Source: Streptococcus sanguinis
GTDB taxonomy: Bacteria > Bacillota > Bacilli > Lactobacillales > Streptococcaceae
Reading direction: 5' to 3'
NCBI RefSeq assembly: GCF_026781265.1
Contig: NZ_JAKUVC010000002.1
Location: 434,001-498,000, forward strand
Length of the DNA stretch: 64,000 nt
This document shows positions 50,837 to 59,200 of the stretch, piece after piece (position 1 is the stretch's first letter; each line of letters starts with the position of its first letter). The notes under the pieces are model-generated. The model was given only the letters and a program-made list of their open reading frames with translations. It had not been told where the DNA came from and did no database searches. The translations under genes were made by a program, and so were the position numbers.

Positions 50837-51346
50837 TTATTTCAATTTCTTGCGCAGCAGCCAGTCTGTGTCTACTGTCTCGCCAGTGATATAGTCGTGC
50901 TGGCTGAATTTTTCAAAGCCGTATTTAAAGTAAAAATCTTGAGCTCTAAAATTCTTTTCCCAAACGCCCAGCCAGACCCAGTCAAAGCCTCGTTTCTCAG
51001 CTTCTTCTAAGGCAAATTCAAACATTTCCTTGCCCAAACCTTGACCATGATAGGCTTTCAAGACATAGATTCGCTGAACCTCAAAGGCCTGTGGCAGTTC
51101 TTGCTCCGTTTGAGCCTGTCCCCAGTTAAACTTGAGAAAACCAGCAATTTCACCGTCTTTGACAACAAAATAGGTCTCTGACTCAGGGTCTGCCAGTTCC
51201 TTTTCGATAGTTGCAAGCGACAGCTCATTGTCAAAATAATGAGCCATATCAGCTTCCTTGATAAATGGACCAAAGGTTTCTTGATAGGTCGCGACCTCCA
51301 ACTCCCGCAGGAGGCTCGCTTCTTCTTTTTTGACTCTGACTAGCAT
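50837..51346 (-). CDS. GNAT-family N-acetyltransferase between pheS and pheT
   Basis: A 169-residue acetyltransferase with motif A VQRIYVLKAYHGQGLGKEMFEFAL near residue 90 (H-G-Q-G-L-G loop) and WVWLGVWEKNFRAQDFYFKYGF near residue 122. The tail WLLRKKLK is basic. AAAGGAG lies upstream of the ATG. It is inserted between pheS and pheT in the same direction, as in other streptococci as I recall, so it should be under the Phe T-box. A spermidine/spermine-type or protein N-acetyltransferase activity is possible. Confidence 0.9.
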   Translation of the reverse strand: MLVRVKKEEASLLRELEVATYQETFGPFIKEADMAHYFDNELSLATIEKELADPESETYFVVKDGEIAGFLKFNWGQAQTEQELPQAFEVQRIYVLKAYHGQGLGKEMFEFALEEAEKRGFDWVWLGVWEKNFRAQDFYFKYGFEKFSQHDYITGETVDTDWLLRKKLK

Positions 51347-51391
51347 ACTGCACTCCTTTCTCAGAAAAGCTGCATCTGTGAATACAGGTTT

Positions 51392-52441
51392 CTACTTAAA
51401 CTGCTGAGAAAATCGAATATCTCCTTGGTAGAATCCACGAATGTCGTTGATACCGTAGCGAAGCATAGCTACACGTTCTTGACCAAGACCAAAGGCAAAT
51501 CCAGAATATTTCTCCGCATCAATGCCGCTCATTTCCAGCACGCGCGGATGCACCATACCCGCTCCCATAATCTCAATCCAGCCGGTCTTCTTGCAGACAT
51601 TGCAGCCTGCACCGCCACACTTAAAGCAGGAAACATCCACTTCAACAGACGGCTCTGTGAATGGGAAGTAAGATGGACGCAGACGGATACTGCGATCTTC
51701 GCCAAACATCTTCTGGACAATCAGCTGCAGCGTTCCTTGCAAGTTTGCCATGGAAATATTTTCTCCAACCACCAAGCCTTCAATCTGATGGAACTGGTGG
51801 GAGTGAGTCGCATCATCGGTATCCCGACGGAAAACGCGCCCTGGTGAGATCATCTTGAGTGGCCCTTTAGAAAAGTCATGAGCGTCCATAGCTCGCGCTT
51901 GTACTGGACTAGTGTGGGTTCTGAGCAGGATCTCCTCTGTAATGTAGAAAGTGTCTTGCATATCCCGTGCTGGGTGGTCCTTAGGCAGATTCATCCGCTC
52001 AAAGTTGTAATAGTCCTTTTCCACTTCAAAGCCGTCCACGACCTGATAGCCCATCCCGATGAAAATATCTTCGATTTCCTCACTAGTCTGACTAAGAATA
52101 TGACGGTTCCCTACCGGAATTTGACGACCTGGCAGGGTCACATCCAAGGATTCCTCAGCCAGTTTCAGAGCGACTAATTGCTCTTCCATCTCTTGAGCAG
52201 TCTTTTCAAAGGCTTCTGTCAGAATATCACGCGCTTCATTGACATGTTTCCCGATAATCGGCCGCATTTCAGCTGAGATATCTTTCATCCCTTTCAGGAC
52301 TTCAGTCAGTGAACCTTTTTTTCCCAAGACAGCTACACGCAAGTCCTGCAGTTCCTTTTGATTCTCAGTCTTGAGCTGCTTGAGAGAAGCTAGAGTCTCT
52401 TCGCGCAGGCTTTTTAGTTGTTCTTCAATCGTTTTCGTCAT
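51392..52441 (-). CDS. pheS: Phenylalanyl-tRNA synthetase alpha subunit PheS
   Basis: A 349-residue catalytic subunit. The N-terminal coiled coil (residues about 5-90) binds tRNA. The class II core has motif 2 [12 protein letters not shown] and [34 protein letters not shown], and motif 3 with [15 protein letters not shown] near the C-terminus. A zinc-like [12 protein letters not shown] cluster lies near residue 265. GGAGGGAAA directly precedes the ATG. It is the first gene of the pheS-GNAT-pheT operon, under a T-box leader that ends just upstream. Confidence 0.98.
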   Translation of the reverse strand: MTKTIEEQLKSLREETLASLKQLKTENQKELQDLRVAVLGKKGSLTEVLKGMKDISAEMRPIIGKHVNEARDILTEAFEKTAQEMEEQLVALKLAEESLDVTLPGRQIPVGNRHILSQTSEEIEDIFIGMGYQVVDGFEVEKDYYNFERMNLPKDHPARDMQDTFYITEEILLRTHTSPVQARAMDAHDFSKGPLKMISPGRVFRRDTDDATHSHQFHQIEGLVVGENISMANLQGTLQLIVQKMFGEDRSIRLRPSYFPFTEPSVEVDVSCFKCGGAGCNVCKKTGWIEIMGAGMVHPRVLEMSGIDAEKYSGFAFGLGQERVAMLRYGINDIRGFYQGDIRFSQQFK

Positions 52442-52445
52442 TTTC

Positions 52446-52645
52446 CCTCCAAAATAAAAAGCGCGCCAATCTCCATAAGCGGAGCGTTGACACGCGGTAC
52501 CATCCGTTTTTTATCTGGCAAGCCAGACCTTACTTATCAATCCTAGAGCAAGTGAATTCGCCTAGCTTTCATCTAGAGAGCTTTCAGTCGCTGGCTCTCC
52601 TCCCTGTTAAACTTCCCCTAGGTTACTGGTCTTGCGGATTGCTAT
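52446..52645 (-). promoter_or_regulatory. T-box riboswitch for pheS (Phe, specifier UUC)
   Basis: On the minus strand: a -10 TATAAT near 52650, stem I with an AGTA-type element and GAGCCAGC-loop-GCTCTC helix, a specifier region CGAATTCACT with UUC at 52556-52554, the T-box GGATGGTACCGCGTG at 52505-52491, and a terminator with GCGTG/CGCGC arms ending in TTTTTATTTT (52490-52450). Uncharged tRNA-Phe would bind UUC and stabilise the antiterminator. The layout and codon match the enzyme made. Confidence 0.92.
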
Positions 52646-52723
52646 TCAATTATACTTCATTCTAACAGATTTCTAAACATTTCGCAAGCTCAGTTAAAGA
52701 ATTTACAAGAAGAGACTATCGAG

Positions 52724-52758
52724 AAAAAGAAGCCTGTCAAGCAACAGACTTCCTTCTT
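52724..52758 (-). terminator. Terminator of the TrpX-like gene
   Basis: AAAGAAG and CTTCTTTTT arms with inner GTCTGT/ACAGGC pairing form a long stem right after the gene, so nothing downstream is co-transcribed. Confidence 0.8.
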
Positions 52759-52759
52759 T

Positions 52760-53767
52760 TTATTTGATAACCTGACCAGCTTCTTTGAGGACATCTTCTG
52801 GTACAGTAATGCCCAGTTCTTTGGCATTTTTGGTATTGATAACAGATTTACCTGTATCGAAAATATCTACTGCAGTGTCAGCAGATTTGGCACCTTTAAG
52901 GACTTTAGCTGCCATTTTACCAGTCGCAACACCTAGGTCATACTGGTCTACAACGACAGAGGCAAGGCCTCCTTCTTCTACCATGGCTGTCGCACTTGGA
53001 TAAATTGGTTTCTTGGCTTCTTTATTGCTGGACACAACTGTCGCAAAAGCTGACGCAATGGTATTGTCAATTGGAATCCATATAGCATCAACCTTGCCAG
53101 TCATAACATTCATGGTTGAAGCAATTTCATTAGTTGAAGGAACAGAGTATTCCTCTACCTTGTAGCCTGCCTCTTCAGCCAATTTTTTGAACTCTTCCAC
53201 TTGAGTTTTAGAGTTGTCTTCGCTGCTAGAGTAGAGCACACCAATAGTCTTGACATCTGGGGTCAATTTTTTAATCAGCTCTAGCTGTTGCTTAGCTGGA
53301 TTGTGGTCAGAGACACCCGTGATATTGCCGCCTGGTTTGTCCAGATTTTTCACCAAATTTGCTCCGACAGGATCCGTTACAGCTCCCATAACGATAGGCT
53401 TGTCCTTAGTAGCTGCAGCCAGTCCTTGTGCAGACGGAGTTGCAATCCCAATCAGCACATCATTGTCATTGGAGACTAGCTGCTTGCTCATGGTAGAGAC
53501 CTTGCTCTGATCGCCCTCAGCATTCATAAAATCAATCTTAATCTTGTCTCCCTTATAGCCTTCCTCAGCCAAACCATCCTGAATCCCCTTGTAAATCAAA
53601 TCCAGCGAAGGATGGCTGACATACTGCAGCACGCCAACCTTGACCGTCTGACTGTCGCTGCTGGTCTTTGTGTTGTTGCCTTTGCTGTTCAAGCTGGAAT
53701 AGACAATCCCACCGATTGCCAAAACGGCCAGAAGGCCTAAGATAGTCATTAAACGTTTATTTTTCAT
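52760..53767 (-). CDS. trpX: TrpX-like tryptophan ABC transporter binding protein
   Basis: A 335-residue extracellular binding protein of the ABC_sub_bind family. Residues 1-25 are a basic start and hydrophobic helix without a lipobox Cys, so it is probably held by an uncleaved anchor. The domain begins VKVGVLQYVSHPSLDLIYKG and continues with ADPVG-type regions such as VMGAVTDPVGANLVKNLDKPGGNITGVSDHNP. Streptococcal members of this family are called TrpX and sit in trpXYZ operons under Trp T-boxes. Here the T-box is present, but a terminator follows at once and no permease or ATPase gene is nearby, so the binding protein is an orphan. Substrate is inferred from the riboswitch. Confidence 0.85.
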   Translation of the reverse strand: MKNKRLMTILGLLAVLAIGGIVYSSLNSKGNNTKTSSDSQTVKVGVLQYVSHPSLDLIYKGIQDGLAEEGYKGDKIKIDFMNAEGDQSKVSTMSKQLVSNDNDVLIGIATPSAQGLAAATKDKPIVMGAVTDPVGANLVKNLDKPGGNITGVSDHNPAKQQLELIKKLTPDVKTIGVLYSSSEDNSKTQVEEFKKLAEEAGYKVEEYSVPSTNEIASTMNVMTGKVDAIWIPIDNTIASAFATVVSSNKEAKKPIYPSATAMVEEGGLASVVVDQYDLGVATGKMAAKVLKGAKSADTAVDIFDTGKSVINTKNAKELGITVPEDVLKEAGQVIK

Positions 53768-53810
53768 GTTCTTTCTCCATTTCTATGTTTTATAATTTTC
53801 TATTTAATCC

Positions 53811-53834
53811 CTAGGGGCGCCATCGTTTAAACAT
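53811..53834 (-). CDS. Seven-residue Trp-containing mini-ORF
   Basis: ATG TTT AAA CGA TGG CGC CCC TAG, giving MFKRWRP, with AAGGAG eight bases upstream. It lies after the T-box terminator and 44 bases before the TrpX-like start. Its Trp codon and good ribosome binding site make it worth noting, but a seven-codon ORF can easily arise by chance. Confidence 0.35.
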   Translation of the reverse strand: MFKRWRP

Positions 53835-53867
53835 AGGCAGTTCTCCTTGTTTTTTTATAATTAGCAA

Positions 53868-54118
53868 CAAAAAACCTCACACAGGTATTCTGTGTGAGGG
53901 CGAAATTCGCGGTGCCACCTCAATTATGGAAAATAGCTAGTATTCTCCATATCTCTGTCTTGTCATCAAACAAGCTGCACTGTAAGGTGTGCCAACCGAA
54001 TTCTTATTGTTTCAAATTCATTTTATCCATTAGCCCAATTTCGTAAAGATTTGCTGCTCATTTCCACCAACCACAAGCTCGCTAAAAACAAATGCATCTA
54101 CTACTTTTCTAATTTCCT
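53868..54118 (-). promoter_or_regulatory. T-box riboswitch for the TrpX-like gene (probable Trp)
   Basis: The T-box motif GAGGTGGCACCGCG is at 53920-53907. It is followed by a perfect terminator stem CCTCACACAG/CTGTGTGAGG (53899-53875) and TTTTTT. The stem I specifier region reads ACGAAATTGGGCTAATGG; UGG (Trp) at 54037-54035 is the most likely specifier, though the frame of the loop is uncertain. Antiterminator formation on uncharged tRNA-Trp fits a Trp uptake gene. Confidence 0.85.
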
Positions 54119-54125
54119 ATATTTT

Positions 54126-54154
54126 AAGTTTTTCCTAATAATATGTCAAGACCT
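54126..54154 (-). promoter_or_regulatory. Promoter of the Trp T-box transcript
   Basis: TTGACA, a 17-base spacer and TAAAAT on the minus strand. The region just upstream, AATTTTCAAAAAGGT, matches the CodY consensus at only 12 of 15 positions, so a CodY site is doubtful. Confidence 0.85.
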
Positions 54155-54263
54155 TTTTGAAAATTTTTATAAAATGTTCGGATTTGATTTATCGAGGCAG
54201 TTATAGGTAAAAATTAAATTGCTTTTTGGCGAGACTTTAGAAGCTTTTAGCTTGTTTTTTTGT

Positions 54264-54269
54264 TATAAT
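54264..54269 (+). promoter_or_regulatory. Extended -10 promoter of pavA
   Basis: TATAAT preceded by TGT, 30 bases before the pavA ATG. The -35 region is weak. The gap between the two divergent promoters (about 54155-54246) holds nothing else I can name. Confidence 0.65.
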
Positions 54270-54298
54270 TTTCTATAGTAAGTTTCAAGGAGAAAAGC

Positions 54299-55948
54299 AT
54301 GTCTTTCGACGGATTTTTTTTACACCACATGACAGAGGAGCTCCGCCGCGAATTGCTGGGCGGCCGTATTCAAAAGATTAATCAGCCCTTTGAACAGGAG
54401 CTGGTTTTACAGATTCGCAGCAACCGCCAAAGCCACAAGCTGCTCCTATCAGCTCACTCGGTCTTTGGGCGCGTCCAGCTGACAGATACCACGTTTGAAA
54501 ATCCAGCTGTTCCCAATACCTTTATCATGGTTATGCGCAAATACCTGCAGGGCGCTGTTATTGAAGCAATCCAGCAAGTGGAGAATGACCGGATTTTGGA
54601 AATCAGCGTCTCCAATAAGAACGAAATCGGCGACAGCGTGGCTGTGACTCTGGTCGTCGAAATCATGGGCAAGCACAGCAATATCATTCTCTTGGATAAG
54701 GCTAGCGGGAAAATTATTGAAGCCATTAAACATGTCGGATTTTCACAAAATAGCTATCGAACCATCCTGCCGGGCTCAACTTATGTCGCACCGCCTCAGA
54801 CTGGCAGTCTCAATCCTTTAACTGTAGGCGATGAAAAGCTCTTTGAAATCCTGCATACTGAAGACTTAGAGCCCAAACACCTGCAGCAAATTTTTCAGGG
54901 ATTGGGTCGGGATACGGCTACTGAACTCAGTGGCCGTCTGACAGCTGACAAGCTCAAAACTTTCCGAGCCTTCTTTGCCAGTCCGACTCAGCCAAGTCTG
55001 ACCGAAAAATCTTTCTCTGCCCTGCTATTTTCCGACAGCAAGACCCAAATGTCCAACTTATCCGAGCTTTTAGACACTTTCTATAAGGACAAAGCTGAGC
55101 GAGACCGGGTCAACCAGCAAGCCAGCGAGCTGATCCGCCGAGTAGAAAATGAGTTGGAAAAGAACCGAAAAAAACTAGGTAAGCAAGAGGAAGAGCTCCT
55201 AGCAACGGAGAATGCAGAAGAATTCCGCCAAAAAGGGGAACTCTTGACCACCTTTCTCCATCAAGTGCCCAACGACCAAGAACAGGTGGAATTGGACAAT
55301 TACTACACAGGTGAGAAGATTATCATCTCGCTTGACAAGGCCCTAACCCCCAACCAAAATGCCCAGCGCTATTTCAAACGTTACCAGAAGCTCAAGGAAG
55401 CTGTCAAACACCTGACCAGCTTGATTGAGGAGACTCGGGCTACGATTCTCTACCTAGAGAGTGTGGAAACAGCCCTTACTCAGGCCAGCCTGACTGAAAT
55501 TGCGGAAATTCGGGAGGAACTAATCCAGACTGGATTTATCCGACGACGCCAGAGAGAGAAAATCCAGAAAAGACAGAAACCGGAGAAATATTTAGCAACA
55601 GATGGCCAAACCATTATCCTAGTTGGCCGCAACAATCTACAAAATGATGAGCTGACGTTTAAAATTGCAAAGAAGGACGAGCTTTGGTTTCACGCCAAGG
55701 ATATTCCAGGCAGTCATGTGGTCATCACAGGCAATCTTCAGCCCAGCGATGAAGTCAAGACTGACGCTGCCGAGCTAGCGGCCTACTTCTCCAAAGCCAG
55801 ACTCTCTAATCTGGTCCAAGTAGATATGATTGAGACTAGAAAGCTCAACAAACCAACCGGTGGAAAGCCAGGATTTGTCACCTATACGGGCCATAAAACC
55901 CTGCGCGTCACACCAGATGAAGAAAAGATTAAGAGTATGAAAATGTAA
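54299..55948 (+). CDS. pavA: Fibronectin-binding protein PavA / RqcH-type NFACT protein
   Basis: A 549-residue protein without signal peptide or sorting motif, close in length to pneumococcal PavA (551) and Fbp54. It starts MSFDGFFLHHMTEELRREL with the NFACT-N domain (about residues 1-130), followed by helical and coiled-coil parts (about 250-440), and a C-terminal NFACT-R domain with LVGRNNLQNDELTFKIAKKDELWFHAKDIPGSHVVI. Homologues (RqcH in Bacillus) work in ribosome quality control by adding C-terminal alanine tails; in streptococci the protein is also found on the surface and binds fibronectin. AAGGAGAAAAGC precedes the ATG. Confidence 0.95.
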   Translation: MSFDGFFLHHMTEELRRELLGGRIQKINQPFEQELVLQIRSNRQSHKLLLSAHSVFGRVQLTDTTFENPAVPNTFIMVMRKYLQGAVIEAIQQVENDRILEISVSNKNEIGDSVAVTLVVEIMGKHSNIILLDKASGKIIEAIKHVGFSQNSYRTILPGSTYVAPPQTGSLNPLTVGDEKLFEILHTEDLEPKHLQQIFQGLGRDTATELSGRLTADKLKTFRAFFASPTQPSLTEKSFSALLFSDSKTQMSNLSELLDTFYKDKAERDRVNQQASELIRRVENELEKNRKKLGKQEEELLATENAEEFRQKGELLTTFLHQVPNDQEQVELDNYYTGEKIIISLDKALTPNQNAQRYFKRYQKLKEAVKHLTSLIEETRATILYLESVETALTQASLTEIAEIREELIQTGFIRRRQREKIQKRQKPEKYLATDGQTIILVGRNNLQNDELTFKIAKKDELWFHAKDIPGSHVVITGNLQPSDEVKTDAAELAAYFSKARLSNLVQVDMIETRKLNKPTGGKPGFVTYTGHKTLRVTPDEEKIKSMKM

Positions 55949-55966
55949 AAAATCCCCTTTAACTAT

Positions 55967-56114
55967 GAAGCTGACTTAAGAGCATGATAGTCATTAGATA
56001 GCTGAAGCTGACTTAAGAGCATGATAGTCATTAGATAGCTGAAGCTGACTTAAGAGCATGATAGTCACTAGATAGCTGAAGCTGACTTAAGAGCATGATA
56101 GTCATTAGATAGCT
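55967..56114. repeat. 37-bp tandem repeat, four copies
   Basis: Four head-to-tail 37-base units begin at 55967, 56004, 56041 and 56078, each starting GAAGCTGACTTAAGAGCATG. Copies 1, 2 and 4 are identical; copy 3 has one T-to-C change (ATTAG to ACTAG). A partial fifth begins at 56115 with GAAGCTG. There are no spacers, so it is not a CRISPR. The unit is not a multiple of three and lies outside genes. Confidence 0.97.
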
Positions 56115-56154
56115 GAAGCTGTCTATTATCTCCATCAACTCCAATAATTTTTTG

Positions 56155-56194
56155 ATAAAAAAACAGGTGGAACATAAGTTCCACCTGTTTTTGC
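56155..56194. terminator. Bidirectional terminator between pavA and the CshA-type gene
   Basis: AAAACAGGTGGAAC and GTTCCACCTGTTTT form a perfect 14-base-pair stem with an ATAA loop, with A- and T-runs on the outsides. It serves both convergent genes. Confidence 0.92.
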
Positions 56195-56244
56195 GCTCTT
56201 CCGAAATTCTTCTAGTTCATTAATAGAATTTCTTCAAGCCTATG

Positions 56245-59200
56245 TTAGTCTTCAGACTTTTTCTTTCTCTTCTCTAATCCAATCAGTCCCAAACCTGATA
56301 CTCCCGCAAGTAAGCTTGCAGCTAAGTATGAGGTTTCTTCTGTACCGGTCTTAGGAAGGGATTTTGCACCCTCACTCTTGGAAAGAGACGGCGGTGCAGG
56401 TGTAATGGTCCGCTCTGGCTGAACAGGAACTTCTGTCACAGTCGGAACATAGACTGCTGAAATCGTTTGACCATTGCGGTCTTTGCGAATCACTGTCACA
56501 CCGTCAGCTTGACCTACAAAGCCAGTTTCCGGTACAAAGGTTATAGTGCCATCTGGGGCAATCGTGTAAGTCCCTTGACCTGGAACAACCTTTTCTGTGC
56601 TGCCATCCTCGAAAGTTGGCGGAACGGTTGAATCCACGTCTCCTTCAAAGATAGGTTTACCAGTCTGAGGCTGGCCTTTGAGACCAGTGCTGCCGGTATC
56701 TTCTGTGGCAGTGCTTCCCAAAACAGTTGGGGTATAGGTAGCCGTCACGGTATTTCCATAAATATCTGAACGCTTCACGACAACTCCGCGAGCAGTTCCG
56801 ACAAAGTCGGCTTCCGGCACAAAGGTCACTGCTCCCAGCATATTGAACCTGTAAGTTCCCTCACCTGGGACAACCATTTCGGTGCTGCCATCCGCAAAGA
56901 TCGGTGCTACTGCCTGGTCAATCGCCCCTTCAAAGGTAGGCGTGCCTGTTTGAGCTTGACCCTTGCGACCGCTAGATACACTGTCCTTGCTAGTTGATGG
57001 TTCAACTACGGTCGGAATATAGCGAGCCGTCACTAAGCTGCCATTCTTATCACGACGGACAAGGGTCACACCGCTTCCCTGACCAAGGAAATCAGCTTCT
57101 GGAGTGAAAGTGACTGTACCGTCTGGTGAGATAGTATAGGTTCCCTGACCCGGAATGGTCTTTTCCTTGCTTCCATCTTCAAAGGTTGGCGCAATTGTCT
57201 CATCAATTGGAACCAATGGATCACCTGCCTCGAAGACAGGTTTACCGGTTTGAACATGACCCTTGATATTTGTAGATGTGGTATCTTTACCAGTCGGAGT
57301 TACCTTGGCAAACTCTGGACTATAAGTTGCCGTTACTGGCGTACCGTTCTTATCTACCCGCTTAACGACAACTGGATCTGGACTGCCTACAAATTGCTTG
57401 TCTGGAGTGAAGGTCACTGCCCCGTCTGGTGCGATGGTATAAGTTCCCTGACCTGGAATTACTTTTTCCTTGGCACCATCTTCGAAGCTTGGCTCTACTG
57501 AGTCATCAATTGGAACCAGTGGATCACCACCTTGGAAAGTTGGAGTACCAGTTTGCGCAACACCTTGAGGACCAGTGCTAGTCGCATTGGTAGCTGTAGG
57601 AATCACTTCTTTCACTACCGCTTGATACTTGACGGTAACAGCGGTGCCATTGGCATCCGTACGAGTCAATTCGAGTTCTGGTGTTTCACCCTTGAACTGT
57701 TTATCTGGGGTAAAGGTTACCTTGCCATTTGCATCCACTTCGAACTTACCAACATTCGGTACTTCTTTGACAGAAGAACCATTGTCAAAGAACGGAGTCG
57801 AACCAGCCGGGAATGGAACAGAGTCATGGCCTGGGGTGAAGGTGACTTTTCCTTCTTGAACCTGACCCTGCAGGCCTTCTGTCTTCTCACCAGTTCCTGT
57901 AGGAATCACTTTCGTAAACTCTGGACTGTAGGTCGCTGTCACTGGTGTGCCGTTCTTGTCAACACGTCTCACAATTACTGAATCTGGCTGACCTACAAAC
58001 TGCTTGTCTGGCGTGAAAGTCACTGCGCCATCTGGAGTGATGGTGTAAGTGCCCTGGCCTGGAATCTTCTTCTCCTTACTTCCATCTTCGAAAGTTGGCT
58101 CTACTGAGCCATCAATTGGAACCAGTGGATCGCCGCTCGCGAAGATCGGTGTGCCAGTTTGAGGGACACCTTGAGGACCGGTGCTTGTTGCATTGGTGCT
58201 GGTTGGAATCACTTCTTTCACTGCTGCTTGATATTTGACGGTTACTGGAGTTCCATTCGCATCAGTCCGAGTCAATTCCAGTTCTGGCGTTTCCCCCTTG
58301 AATTGCTTGTCTGGTGTGAAAGTTACCTTACCGTCTGCGTCCACTTCGAACTTACCGACATTTAGCACTTCTTTAACTGCTGAACCATTATCAAACAGTG
58401 GAGTTGAGCCCGCTGGGAATGGAACGGAATCATGGCCTGGAGTGAAGATAACATGACCTTCTTGAACCTGACCTTGCAAGCCTTCTGTCTTATCACCAGT
58501 ACCAGTTGGAGTTACTTTAGTGAACTCTGGACTGTACGTTGCAGTTACTGGCGTGCCATTCTTATCGACGCGTTTTACAGAGATTGGATTCGGTTTACCT
58601 ACAAATTGCTTGTCTGGCGTGAAAGTCACTGCGCCATCTGGAGCAATCGTGTATGTTCCTTGATCTGGAATAGTCTTCTCCTTACCTCCATCTCCGAAAG
58701 TTGGCTCAACTGTTTCATCAATTGGAACTAGTGGATCACCACCCGCAAAGGTTGGAGTACCGGTTTGTGGAACACCTTGAGGACCTGTGCTCGTTGCACT
58801 AGTACCAGTTGGAGTCACTTTCGTCACTGTCGGAGTATAAGTAGCGGTTACTTCAGTTCCATTCTTATCTACACGTTTCACAGTGACTGGTGTTGGTGTA
58901 CCAATATACTGTTTCTCTGGAGTAAAGGTGACAGAACCATCTGAGTTGATAGTGTATTCCCCTACTCCTGGAACGGTCTTCTTAGACTGACCTTCTTCGA
59001 AGGTCATTGGACTATCCATGTCAATCGGAACAGCTGAGTTGCCAGGAGTGAAACTAGGTGTGCCTGATTGCGGCTGACCTTGAATGCCAGTTGATTCAGC
59101 ATTGGTGCCAGTTGGAGTTACCTTGGTAACTTCTGGGGTATAAGTAGCCGTTATTTCTGTGCCGTTAGCATCGACTCGTTTAACCCTAACAGGTGTCGCC

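Noticed and set aside
54160..54180. CodY box before the Trp T-box promoter
   Set aside because: Only 12 of 15 positions match, too weak in such AT-rich sequence.
55967..56114. CRISPR array
   Set aside because: Units follow each other without spacers and there are no cas genes in the window.
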